The notes below the pieces were generated by a model. That model saw only the letters and a program-made list of their open reading frames with translations. It ran no database searches and was not told the origin of the DNA. Shown here one piece after another: positions 17,097-25,035 of a stretch of 64,000 bases of DNA; the stretch's first letter is position 1; each line of letters starts with the position of its first letter. This stretch comes from Paenibacillus oleatilyticus (GTDB lineage Bacteria; Bacillota; Bacilli; Paenibacillales; NBRC-103111): NCBI RefSeq assembly GCF_018998565.1, contig NZ_JAHNZO010000032.1:30663-94662 (forward strand). Reading direction: 5' to 3'. The translations under genes and the position numbers were made by a program.

Positions 17097-18509
17097 ATGT
17101 CCAAACAACAAGTCGGCGTTATCGGTCTTGCGGTCATGGGGAAAAACCTGGCTCTGAACATCGAAAGCAGAGGCTTCACAGTATCCGTCTTCAACCGTTC
17201 GCGGGAGAAAACGGATGCGCTGCTCGCTGAAGCGCAAGGCAAGAAGATGGTCGGTACATACAGCATCGAGGAATTCGTAGCTTCGCTCGAAACGCCTCGC
17301 AAAATTTTAATCATGGTGCAAGCGGGCCATGCGACAGACGACACGATTAACCAGTTGGTTCCTCATCTGGAAAAAGGCGATATTATCATCGACGGCGGCA
17401 ACGCATTTTTCCCCGACACCCAGCGCCGCAACAAGGAGCTGGAAGCGCACGGCCTCCGCTTTATCGGGACGGGCGTATCCGGCGGCGAGGAAGGCGCGCT
17501 GAAGGGCCCTGCGATCATGCCAGGCGGGCAAAAGGACGCCTACGAGCTGGTCGCTCCGATTCTGACGGCCATTTCGGCCAAAGTGAACGGCGACCCTTGC
17601 TGCACCTACATCGGACCGGACGGCGCCGGCCATTACGTCAAGATGGTACATAACGGCATCGAGTACGGCGACATGCAGCTCATCTGCGAAGCGTACCATC
17701 TGCTCAAAGACGTGCTTGGCGTCAGCACGCAGGAGCTTCATGAGATTTTCGCCGATTGGAACAAGGGCGAGCTGGACAGCTACCTGATCGAAATCACAAC
17801 CGACATTTTCACCAAATACGATTCGGAAACGGGCAAACCGATGGTCGATGTCATTCTCGATTCCGCCGGCCAGAAGGGTACGGGCAAATGGACAAGCCAA
17901 AGCGCGCTCGATCTCGGCGTTCCGTTGTCCATCATTACCGAATCCGTCTTCTCCCGCTTCATCTCGGCGATGAAAGAAGAACGCGTTGCCGCCAGCAAAG
18001 TGCTGAACGGACCAAAGCAAGCGGCATTCGACGGCGACCGCGCGGCGTTTATCGAAGCGGTACGGAAGGCGCTGTATGCGAGCAAAATTTGCTCTTACGC
18101 ACAGGGCTTCGCCCAAATGAGAGCGGCAAGCGAGGAATACAACTGGAGCCTGGACTACGGCAGCATTGCGATGATTTTCCGCGGCGGCTGCATTATCCGC
18201 GCCCGTTTCCTGCAGAACATCAAGGATGCGTACGACCGCAATCCGGAGCTGAAAAACCTGCTGCTTGACGAATACTTCAAGGGCATCGTGGAGCAATACC
18301 AGGACGCTTGGAGAAACGTCGTCGCAACGGCAATTACCCGCGGCGTGCCGGTTCCGGCCTTCGCTTCCGCGCTGGCTTACTACGACAGCTACCGGACCGA
18401 GCGTTTGCCGGCCAACCTGCTGCAAGCGCAGCGCGATTATTTCGGCGCGCATACCTTCAAACGGGTTGACAAAGAAGGCACCTTCCACTTCCACTGGATG
18501 GAAAACTAA
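17097..18509 (+). CDS. gnd: 6-phosphogluconate dehydrogenase, decarboxylating
   Basis: Enzyme of 470 residues converting 6-phosphogluconate to ribulose 5-phosphate and CO2 with NAD(P)+ reduction. Seen motifs: nucleotide-binding GLAVMGKNLALNIES near the N-terminus, the substrate signature GVSGGEEGALKGPAIMPGGQ, the catalytic region KMVHNGIEYGDMQ and GQKGTGKWT. Length is standard. AAGGAAGG precedes the ATG. It consumes the product of gluconokinase, making the cluster a complete gluconate-to-pentose route. The 220-base structured gap before it suggests separate or attenuated expression. Its stop is only 4 bases from the convergent 18514 gene, so no separate terminator is visible. Confidence 0.95.
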   Translation: MSKQQVGVIGLAVMGKNLALNIESRGFTVSVFNRSREKTDALLAEAQGKKMVGTYSIEEFVASLETPRKILIMVQAGHATDDTINQLVPHLEKGDIIIDGGNAFFPDTQRRNKELEAHGLRFIGTGVSGGEEGALKGPAIMPGGQKDAYELVAPILTAISAKVNGDPCCTYIGPDGAGHYVKMVHNGIEYGDMQLICEAYHLLKDVLGVSTQELHEIFADWNKGELDSYLIEITTDIFTKYDSETGKPMVDVILDSAGQKGTGKWTSQSALDLGVPLSIITESVFSRFISAMKEERVAASKVLNGPKQAAFDGDRAAFIEAVRKALYASKICSYAQGFAQMRAASEEYNWSLDYGSIAMIFRGGCIIRARFLQNIKDAYDRNPELKNLLLDEYFKGIVEQYQDAWRNVVATAITRGVPVPAFASALAYYDSYRTERLPANLLQAQRDYFGAHTFKRVDKEGTFHFHWMEN

Positions 18510-18513
18510 GCGG

Positions 18514-18855
18514 CTACAGGTGCCTTTTGATGCGGTCCGGCTTTACCGGATGCAGACCGAAGGACGCTTCGTACAGCCAGTTCTTGAGCCGGTCGGCCTC
18601 CATATCGTGGCCGCCCCGCCGCTGAATGAGCATCAAAGCGATTTCGGCAAAATATCTGAAGTTTTTAAGCAGCCGTGGCTGGGAAAGATCCGTCAAGTTC
18701 GGGTCTTCCTCAGCCACCTTTTTTTTAATATACTCCAGCATCCAGACGATTTCTTCTCGGCATAAGGGTCGTGTGGGATCCATGATTTGTTCCAGCTTGT
18801 GCCCGGTCCAGTCGGGACCGGCTGCGCTGGGTTGCGGTAGAGCGCCTTGCGTCAT
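18514..18855 (-). CDS. Conserved small protein of unknown function
   Basis: Soluble protein of 113 residues from the ATG at 18855, preceded by GGGAG about 11 bases away. An upstream in-frame ATG at 18897 lacks a ribosome binding site. The sequence is mostly helical, with PTRPLCREEIVWMLEYIKKKVAEEDPNLTDLS and RYFAEIALMLIQRRGG, and no signal peptide or metal motif. I do not recognise the family. It is a single gene, convergent with gnd. Confidence 0.6.
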   Translation of the reverse strand: MTQGALPQPSAAGPDWTGHKLEQIMDPTRPLCREEIVWMLEYIKKKVAEEDPNLTDLSQPRLLKNFRYFAEIALMLIQRRGGHDMEADRLKNWLYEASFGLHPVKPDRIKRHL

Positions 18856-19020
18856 ATGACCGTGTTCTCCCTTCGGGAAATGTGCATTAAACATCATGAC
18901 TGATCTGGCTGGAATTTATTCACAACCATCTTATGATTTTGTCAAACTTTCTATTCACACGGTGTCGGCTATGATATGATAGGGTCAGTTGAATGATGCG
19001 AAAGTCAGAGGTGCAGGGAA

Positions 19021-19536
19021 GTGGAATACCGTAACATCGTGTTGGTCGGTATGATGGGAACCGGCAAATCCTCCGTCGGACAAGCACTCGCTTCGAGGCT
19101 GAACTGGGTGTACGAGGATACGGACGCTGCCATTGAGCGGGCGCAGGGAATGAGCATTACCCGAATGTTTGCGGAGTTCGGAGAGCCTTTCTTCCGCAAA
19201 GCGGAAAGCGAGACGATCGAACGGACGCTGCAAGGTCGGCATCAAGTGGTGGCGACCGGAGGCGGGGCCGTTCTGGCTGAGCAAAACCGGATACTCATGA
19301 AGCGCAGCGGTCTGGTTGTCGTGCTGAAGGCGTCCGCCGAAACGATCATCGAACGGGTCCGGTCCGATCAAAGCCGTCCGTTGCTGCAAGGCGGAGTCGA
19401 AGACCGCGTACGCCACATTATGGAGAGCCGCAAGCACGCGTACGATTTTGCGGATCTCCATGTCGATACGGATGGCAAGACCGTCGGGCAGATCGTCGAC
19501 GAGATTTGCAGCCGTTTGGAGCGGGAGTGGGCTTAA
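19021..19536 (+). CDS. aroK: Shikimate kinase
   Basis: Cytoplasmic enzyme of 171 residues phosphorylating shikimate in aromatic amino acid synthesis. It begins with Walker A GMMGTGKSSVG (residues 10-20). The shikimate-binding DTD motif (YEDTDAAIE), FRKAESE and GGG loop (VVATGGGAVL) follow, then the lid arginine region RPLLQG. GTG at 19021 is preceded by GAGGTG. aroA of the same pathway lies 1.2 kb downstream on the same strand. The end overlaps the convergent rhodanese gene by 4 bases. Confidence 0.93.
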   Translation: MEYRNIVLVGMMGTGKSSVGQALASRLNWVYEDTDAAIERAQGMSITRMFAEFGEPFFRKAESETIERTLQGRHQVVATGGGAVLAEQNRILMKRSGLVVVLKASAETIIERVRSDQSRPLLQGGVEDRVRHIMESRKHAYDFADLHVDTDGKTVGQIVDEICSRLEREWA

Positions 19537-19826
19537 AGCTGCTCCCATTCGAGCATGCCGCCGGTCATGTTGACAAGACCGGAGAAGCCTTGGGCTTCCA
19601 AATATTCAAGCGCCCGCCCGCTGCGATTGCCGCTGCGGCAGACGAGAATCGTTTCGCTGTGCTGCGGGATTTCACTAAGGCGCTGAGGGATTTCCATCAG
19701 CGGAATATGCTTGGCTCCCGGAATCATGCCGAGCGCGACTTCTTCCGGTTCGCGCACGTCGATGATGGTAAGCTTTTCGCCGTTTTCAAGCCGTTGCTTG
19801 ACTTCTTGCGGGGTAATCGTATGCAT
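19533..19826 (-). CDS. Single-domain rhodanese-like sulfurtransferase
   Basis: Small cytoplasmic protein of 97 residues, one rhodanese domain. Active-site loop CRSGNRS supplies the persulfide Cys (about residue 64), and IIDVREPEE is the conserved N-terminal motif. A TTG one codon upstream opens the frame, but the ATG at 19826 has better spacing (8 bases) from AAGGAGG. It is a single gene on the opposite strand between aroK and the crcB pair. The sulfur acceptor is unknown. Confidence 0.9.
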   Translation of the reverse strand: MHTITPQEVKQRLENGEKLTIIDVREPEEVALGMIPGAKHIPLMEIPQRLSEIPQHSETILVCRSGNRSGRALEYLEAQGFSGLVNMTGGMLEWEQL

Positions 19827-19954
19827 CAATACAGCCTCCTTCTCGTTCGGCTTGCGGCCGACTTGCCTTCATCATAAAAAGAAAACGGCAGCGTGTCAAA
19901 CAAAGCGGAACGCCTGTCGTTGATGACGCTTATTTCGAATGGGGACGATATCGG

Positions 19955-20347
19955 ATGACCGTACTTTATATAGGTCTGGCGGGAATCGCCGGAGCATTGG
20001 CACGGTACGGATTGTCCGTCGCGATGAATCCGCATCAGGTCACCTCGCTGCCATGGGGAACGCTGCTCTGCAACCTGGCCGGCTGCCTGACGCTTGGCTT
20101 TCTGGCCTATTTGCCCGGTTTGAAGCGATATCCGGACCTTCGCGCCGCGCTGACGACCGGATTCGTCGGAGCGTTTACAACCTTCTCGACGTTAAGCTGG
20201 GAGCTCGTATCCATGCTCCAGCAGCAGCTTTGGACGATCGCCGCGATTTATTTTATCGTCAGCCTGTGGGGCGGAATCGGCTGCATTCGTCTCGGGCGTC
20301 GGTTCGGCTTAAATTTGGCGGCGGTAAAAAGGGGTTCTGAGGAATGA
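19955..20347 (+). CDS. crcB: Fluoride channel subunit CrcB/FEX
   Basis: Small four-helix membrane protein of 130 residues that exports fluoride. Motifs include GALARYGLSV, PWGTLLCNLAGC (the Asn of the pore) and TTGFVGAFTTFSTLSWE (the Phe-box region). It overlaps the second crcB by 4 bases (ATGA). Tandem crcB pairs in Firmicutes are usually read as opposite-topology halves of a heterodimer. No fluoride riboswitch was recognised upstream. Confidence 0.92.
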   Translation: MTVLYIGLAGIAGALARYGLSVAMNPHQVTSLPWGTLLCNLAGCLTLGFLAYLPGLKRYPDLRAALTTGFVGAFTTFSTLSWELVSMLQQQLWTIAAIYFIVSLWGGIGCIRLGRRFGLNLAAVKRGSEE

Positions 20348-20727
20348 TGTCGAATACGTTAGGAACGCTGCTGCTCGTAAGCGCAGGAGGCTTTGCCGGC
20401 GCCGTTGCAAGGTATTGGATCGGCAGCCGGATCGCGGAACGCTTCAGAACTTCTCTGCCGTACGGAACGCTGACGGTCAACCTGATCGGTTCGTTCTTGT
20501 TGGGCGTCCTGTGGGGAGGAGGGGCAGACGGCCGGCTGATGGCGCTCCTTGGCAGCGGGTTTATGGGAGCATTCACGACCTTTTCGACGCTAAAGCTGGA
20601 AAGCGAAGGGCTGCTTCGCCAAGGCGAAAGCCGGACGGCCTGGCTGTATATGGGGCTGTCGTATACACTCGGTTTGCTGCTTGCTTATGCAGGTTATATC
20701 GTTTCAATTACATATATAAAGCTCTGA
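20344..20727 (+). CDS. crcB: Fluoride channel subunit CrcB/FEX, second copy
   Basis: Paralog of the preceding gene, 127 residues, four membrane segments. GGFAGAVARYWIGSRI, PYGTLTVNLIGSFLLG and GFMGAFTTFSTLKLE keep the pore Asn and Phe-box residues. It starts at the ATG overlapping the first crcB stop, so the two are translated together. Opposite charge distribution in the loops would fit inverted topology; I judged this by eye only. Confidence 0.92.
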   Translation: MMSNTLGTLLLVSAGGFAGAVARYWIGSRIAERFRTSLPYGTLTVNLIGSFLLGVLWGGGADGRLMALLGSGFMGAFTTFSTLKLESEGLLRQGESRTAWLYMGLSYTLGLLLAYAGYIVSITYIKL

Positions 20728-20748
20728 CGGACAAGGAGAGATACTACG

Positions 20749-22044
20749 ATGAAAGCTATTGTCAAACCGACCCCGCGTTTGGGCGGGACGATTAACGCCC
20801 TGTCTTCCAAAAACTACACGACCCGTTATTTGCTCATCGCCGCGCTCGCGGACGGGACGAGCACAGTGTATTTTCCGGCCCACAGCGAGGATAGCGATGC
20901 GATGCGCCGCTGTATCCGGGATTTGGGCGCCGTCCTGGAAGAGGACGACGAGAAGATGACGATCCGCGGCTTCGGCCGTCATCCGAAGCATGTGAGCGAG
21001 CTGAATGTCGGCAATGCGGGAGCGGTGCTCCGCTTCTTGATGTCCGTCGCCGCTTTTTGTCCGGAGGTGACGTTTATTAACGCTTATCCGGATTCTCTCG
21101 GCAAACGGCCCCATGACGATCTGATCGACGCCTTGAAGCAAATGGGAGTCGAGGTCGAGCACCGTGAAGGAAAGCTGCCGATTACGATTCGGGGCGGCCA
21201 TCCGCGCGGGGGCAAAATTACCGTGTCCGGGAACGTCAGTTCGCAATTTTTAAGCTCCTTGCTGTTCGTTGCTCCTCTGCTGGACGAGGATAGCGAAATT
21301 ACCGTGCTGCACGATCTGAAATCGAAAATTATCGTCGGCCAGACGCTGGAAGTCATTGCCCAAGCGGGTGTGAAAATCGAAGCGTCCGACGATTTGATGC
21401 ACTATAAAATTCCGGGCAAGCAGCAGTATACGCCCCAAAACTACACGGTTCAGGGCGATTATCCCGGTTCTGCCGCTATTCTGGCCGCTGCGGCCGTGAC
21501 GCATTCGGACGTAACGGTGCTTCATCTGGCGGAGCAAAGCAAGCAGGGCGAGCGGGCCGTCGTCGACGTGCTCCGCGCGATGGGCGTCGATCTTACTCAC
21601 GAGAACGATGCCGTTCGGATTCGCGGCAATCAGAAGCTGACCGCAGGCGAGTTCGACGGGGATCATTTCACCGACGCCGTGCTGGCGATGGTTGCTGCGG
21701 CGGTGTTCGCGGAAGGTACGTCCCGCTTCTACAATGTAGAGAACCTGCGATATAAGGAATGCGACCGAATTACGGATTTTGTCAACGAGCTGCGCAAAGC
21801 CGGGGCGGATGTGGAGGAACGACAAAGCGAAATTATCGTTCACGGACGTCCGCAGGGCGTAACGGGCGGCGTCGAGATTAACGCGCATTACGACCACCGC
21901 GTCATAATGGCGCTTACCGTCGTCGGCCTCCGCTCTGAGCAAGGCTTGATTATCAACGACGCGCACCATGTGGCCAAATCTTACCCGCATTACTTCGAGC
22001 ATTTGCTGTCGCTCGGGGCGCAAATCGAACTGGTTGAAGAATAA
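20749..22044 (+). CDS. aroA: 3-phosphoshikimate 1-carboxyvinyltransferase (EPSP synthase)
   Basis: Enzyme of 431 residues joining shikimate 3-phosphate and PEP, two steps after AroK. Seen are the N-terminal KPTPRLGGTINALSSKNYTTRYLLIAAL, the GNAGAVLRFL motif of the PEP site, the second-domain patterns YPGSAAILAAAAV and NLRYKECDRI, and YDHRVIMALTV near the C-terminus. AAGGAGAG precedes the ATG at 20749, 21 bases after crcB. The crcB pair between aroK and aroA probably shares transcripts with one or both. Confidence 0.93.
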   Translation: MKAIVKPTPRLGGTINALSSKNYTTRYLLIAALADGTSTVYFPAHSEDSDAMRRCIRDLGAVLEEDDEKMTIRGFGRHPKHVSELNVGNAGAVLRFLMSVAAFCPEVTFINAYPDSLGKRPHDDLIDALKQMGVEVEHREGKLPITIRGGHPRGGKITVSGNVSSQFLSSLLFVAPLLDEDSEITVLHDLKSKIIVGQTLEVIAQAGVKIEASDDLMHYKIPGKQQYTPQNYTVQGDYPGSAAILAAAAVTHSDVTVLHLAEQSKQGERAVVDVLRAMGVDLTHENDAVRIRGNQKLTAGEFDGDHFTDAVLAMVAAAVFAEGTSRFYNVENLRYKECDRITDFVNELRKAGADVEERQSEIIVHGRPQGVTGGVEINAHYDHRVIMALTVVGLRSEQGLIINDAHHVAKSYPHYFEHLLSLGAQIELVEE

Positions 22045-22107
22045 GGCGCCGCGCGCCGGCGCTGCTCAACCCATCATCATGATCGGCATGCTGATCGTAA
22101 CGAGGCG

Positions 22108-22938
22108 GTGAAGGCCGTGACCGTATTGTGGAAAGGAATCCAGGTCACGCTTGCTTTATTTCTCATCACAGGGCTTCTCTTTGCCAGCGGTGTATTTGGC
22201 GTACTGCTTTACGCTAAACTAACGGGACAGACATGGTTTCGGGACCCGACTGTCGCCTACGCGGAGCAAGAAGCTGCCGCAGCTAAGGCAGCCGCAACCG
22301 CTGCACCGCCTGCGGCGAAGCCTGTCGAGCGGCCGAAAAGCGTATTGCTGGAAGCGCCGCACATTCGGCAGCTGCCCGAGCTTCCTTCCGGATGCGAAGT
22401 GACGAGTCTTGCGATGCTATTGCAATACTACGGCGTGAACAAATCCAAGATGGATTTGGTTCCGGAAATGAAAAAAGATCCGACCCCAATCCGTTATAAC
22501 AAAAACGGCTCGATCGCTTACTGGGGAAATCCGAATACCGGATTCGTCGGAGAGGTGACGGGCGCTGCCAAAGGGTTCGGGATCTACCATAGCGCATTGT
22601 TCGAGCTGCTTAAGGTTTATGTTCCGACGGCGCAAGATCTGACCAAAGAGCCGTTCTCGAAGCTGGAAGACCAATTGATTCAGGGAGTGCCGTCCGTCGT
22701 TTGGACGACGATCAATTATAAGGTTCCAGACAATTGGGTCGTGTGGGATACGCCGATCGGTCCGATCGAGACGACCTTTATGGAGCATGCGGTGCTGCTG
22801 GTCGGCTTTGACGAACAGTACGTATATGTCAACGACCCGCTTGCCGGGCAAAGCAACAAAAAAATCGACAAAGAAGCGTTTATCGCAACATGGGATGCAA
22901 TGGGACGCCAAGCGTTAAGCTATACAAAGGCGCAATAA
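22108..22938 (+). CDS. Membrane-anchored C39-family peptidase-like protein
   Basis: Protein of 276 residues with an N-terminal membrane anchor (about residues 12-36), an Ala/Pro-rich linker (50-75), and an extracellular papain-like C39_2 domain. The catalytic Cys lies in LPSGCEVTSLAMLLQYYG, the His in TTFMEHAVLLVGFDE, and an Asn/Asp in YVNDPLAG. GTG at 22108 is very close to GAGGCG, and GTG at 22117 would be spaced better, so the exact start is uncertain. It follows aroA by 63 bases. Substrate and role at the cell surface are unknown. Confidence 0.8.
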   Translation: MKAVTVLWKGIQVTLALFLITGLLFASGVFGVLLYAKLTGQTWFRDPTVAYAEQEAAAAKAAATAAPPAAKPVERPKSVLLEAPHIRQLPELPSGCEVTSLAMLLQYYGVNKSKMDLVPEMKKDPTPIRYNKNGSIAYWGNPNTGFVGEVTGAAKGFGIYHSALFELLKVYVPTAQDLTKEPFSKLEDQLIQGVPSVVWTTINYKVPDNWVVWDTPIGPIETTFMEHAVLLVGFDEQYVYVNDPLAGQSNKKIDKEAFIATWDAMGRQALSYTKAQ

Positions 22939-22963
22939 ATTCATAAAGCGAGGAGCGATACTC

Positions 22964-23392
22964 ATGGCTTTTGAAAATCCACCGCGTGAACGAATTAAAG
23001 AACTATTGGCAGGAGCCAGCAACGTAGCGGTCGTAGGGCTGTCCGACAAGCCCGACCGCGTATCTTACATGGTTGCGGAAGCCATGCAGAAGAAAGGCTA
23101 CCGCATTATTCCGGTCAATCCGACCGTAAGCGGATCGATTCTCGGGGAAGCTTGCTACGCATCGCTCAGCGATATTCCCGAACCGGTCGATATCGTGAAC
23201 GTATTCCGCCGCAGCGAACAGGTCGTTCCCGTAGCCAAGGAAGCGGTAAAGATCGGGGCCAAGGTGTTCTGGCTGCAGCAGGGGATCTTTAATGAAGAAG
23301 CGGCGGATATTGCCCGCGCCGGCGGTCTTGAAGTGATCATGGACCGCTGTATAAAAGTAGAAGACTCGATTTTGCTGCCCGGAGGGAAATAA
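22964..23392 (+). CDS. CoA-binding domain protein, YccU type
   Basis: Small cytoplasmic protein of 142 residues consisting of one CoA-binding Rossmann domain. Motifs are VAVVGLSDKPDRVSYMVAEAMQKKGYRIIPVNP and the late VIMDRCIKVE. Single-domain members such as E. coli YccU have no established reaction. AGGAG precedes the ATG. It ends two bases before thiE, so the two share a transcript. Confidence 0.88.
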   Translation: MAFENPPRERIKELLAGASNVAVVGLSDKPDRVSYMVAEAMQKKGYRIIPVNPTVSGSILGEACYASLSDIPEPVDIVNVFRRSEQVVPVAKEAVKIGAKVFWLQQGIFNEEAADIARAGGLEVIMDRCIKVEDSILLPGGK

Positions 23393-23393
23393 T

Positions 23394-24053
23394 TTGTTCC
23401 GGTCAGACGTTCGTCAATATTTATCGGTTTACTTGGTCATGGATCTTTCGGGCCACGAGGGGAAGTCGGCGCTTGATATCGCCCGGGCGGCATTGGACGG
23501 CGGCGTAACGATGATCCAGCTTCGCGAGAAAAAAGCCCCTCTGGCCCGCGTCGTCGAAGAAGGCCGAGCGCTGCGGGAGCTTTGCCGGGAATATGGCGTC
23601 CCGTTTCTGGTCAACGACCGGGTCGATTTGGCGCTGGTGCTGGACGCCGACGGCGTGCATGTCGGGCAGGATGATCTGCCGGGATCGGAAGCCCGCAAGC
23701 TGCTCGGCCAGGATAAGATCATCGGCATCTCTGCCGGCACGATGGCTGAGGCGGAGTGGGCCATGGCTCAAGGCGCAGATTATTTGGGCGTAGGCGCTGT
23801 CTATTCCACCCTTACCAAAGGGGATGCCGGGGCGCCGATAGGCACCGGTTTGATTTCGGAGATCAAGCAGCGCTGGCCGCATATTGGCATGGTCGGGATC
23901 GGAGGCATTGACGCTTCCAATGCGGCGCCTGTCATTCAGGCTGGCGCGGACGGAGTAGCCGTCGTATCAGCTATCGTTCGGCAAAGCGATCCTTGCTCGG
24001 CGGCCCGGCAGTTAAAGTACGAAGTTTGTCCCGGACAATCCCAAAAAAAATAA
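23394..24053 (+). CDS. thiE: Thiamine-phosphate synthase
   Basis: TIM-barrel enzyme of 219 residues joining hydroxymethylpyrimidine diphosphate and thiazole phosphate. The TTG start at 23394 is 7 bases from GGAGGG. Seen are the pyrophosphate-binding MIQLREK, the conserved VNDRVDLAL, ADGVHVGQDDLP, GISAGT, DYLGVGAVYSTLTK and GIGGI-A-N motifs. No other thi gene and no TPP riboswitch is seen next to it, so it is isolated from its pathway here. Confidence 0.92.
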   Translation: MFRSDVRQYLSVYLVMDLSGHEGKSALDIARAALDGGVTMIQLREKKAPLARVVEEGRALRELCREYGVPFLVNDRVDLALVLDADGVHVGQDDLPGSEARKLLGQDKIIGISAGTMAEAEWAMAQGADYLGVGAVYSTLTKGDAGAPIGTGLISEIKQRWPHIGMVGIGGIDASNAAPVIQAGADGVAVVSAIVRQSDPCSAARQLKYEVCPGQSQKK

Positions 24054-24172
24054 ACGGCAAGTAATAAAATAAATCCTCCTTGAAGACAATAAGAAAGGCT
24101 TCTGGAATGGAACGGAACAACGACCAGTACCGGAAGACTTTCTATAATAAACTTCGAGGAGGATTTTGTCGC

Positions 24173-24901
24173 ATGTACCAACAAGGCTACCAAAGCAGCT
24201 ATCAAAACCAATTGGGTACGGCCGGTCTTGCAAGCTCCCAATTCACGAAATACCAACCGGTCGGTTATGTACAATCCCAATACAACCAGTCCTTGAATCA
24301 ATCCGGAATCGGCCAGCAATACGGGGCGGGGCAGCAGTACTCTCAATTCCAAAGCCCGCAAGCATATCACACGGCGAACTACCGTGGTAACCAACAAGGA
24401 CATGACGCCTACCTTCGTTCCGATTCCACGCAACCGGCGCAAAGCCAATTCGGAATCGGCGCACCTCAATTCGGCGCTTCTTCTTTCGGAGCCGGACAAC
24501 AGTTTTCGCAATATCAAAGCCCGCAATCGCCGCAATCGTATCACACGGCTAACTACCGCGGGAACCAGCAAGGTCATGACGCTTACCTGCGTTCGGATTC
24601 CACGCAGCCGGCCCAAAGCCAATTCGGCATCGGTGCAAGCCAATTTGGTGCCACAAGCTTTGCAAGCCAAAATCAATTCGGGCAGCAATTCGGTGTTTCC
24701 GGGCAATCGTATTCCCAATTCCAAAGCCCGCAATCGTACCATCTGGCCCACTACCGCGGCAACCAACAAGATCACGATGCTTATCTCCGTTCCGATTCCA
24801 ATCAACCGGCGCAAAGCCAATTCGGCATCGGCGCAACGGGTGCAACGGGTATCGGCACAGGCGGTTTCGGCGCAAGCGGCATCGGCTTTAACAGATTCTA
24901 A
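24173..24901 (+). CDS. Q/S-rich protein with three tandem repeats, possible spore-surface protein
   Basis: Low-complexity protein of 242 residues starting at ATG 24173, 10 bases after GAGGAGG; the longer frame from 24080 lacks a start signal. Three copies of a repeat are visible, each centred on YRGNQQGHDAYLRSDS followed by QPAQSQFGIGA (the last with QDH and SDSNQ). They are joined by Gln/Phe/Tyr-rich spacers of the type SQFQSPQSYHTA. The tail is Gly-rich (GATGATGIGTGGFG). There is no signal peptide or membrane segment. Such Q/S/G/Y-rich proteins are often spore coat or crust components, but nothing here proves it. Confidence 0.65.
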   Translation: MYQQGYQSSYQNQLGTAGLASSQFTKYQPVGYVQSQYNQSLNQSGIGQQYGAGQQYSQFQSPQAYHTANYRGNQQGHDAYLRSDSTQPAQSQFGIGAPQFGASSFGAGQQFSQYQSPQSPQSYHTANYRGNQQGHDAYLRSDSTQPAQSQFGIGASQFGATSFASQNQFGQQFGVSGQSYSQFQSPQSYHLAHYRGNQQDHDAYLRSDSNQPAQSQFGIGATGATGIGTGGFGASGIGFNRF

Positions 24902-24929
24902 TTTTAATCGGCAAGCAGCTTCGAACGGG

Positions 24930-24954
24930 CGGGCCCGGCAGGCCCGTCTTCTTT
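24930..24954 (+). terminator. Probable terminator after the repeat protein
   Basis: CGGGCC (24930-24935) pairs with GGCCCG (24941-24946), followed by TCTTCTTT. Confidence 0.5.
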
Positions 24955-24977
24955 GCGTTTTCCCTGAAACTTACGGT

Positions 24978-25006
24978 TTGACAAAAAACGGTTGGGAGCG
25001 TACCAT
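24978..25006 (+). promoter_or_regulatory. Promoter of the PTS operon
   Basis: TTGACA (24978-24983), a 17-base spacer and TACCAT (25001-25006). It lies 30 bases before the TTG start of the permease gene. No clear cre or antiterminator element is seen in this short leader. Confidence 0.7.
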
Positions 25007-25035
25007 CGTTAGTATGAAAGGGGGAACGGACCGAT

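Noticed and set aside
17307..18494. 395-residue minus-strand frame opposite gnd
   Set aside because: Shadow of a well-conserved enzyme gene; composition is not protein-like.
19830..19954. Fluoride riboswitch before crcB
   Set aside because: The conserved GG-GATGG start and pseudoknot partners of the crcB motif were not found by eye.
22939..23393. TPP riboswitch for thiE
   Set aside because: thiE follows the CoA-binding gene by one base, and no THI-box CTGAGA/GAACCTG sequence is seen.
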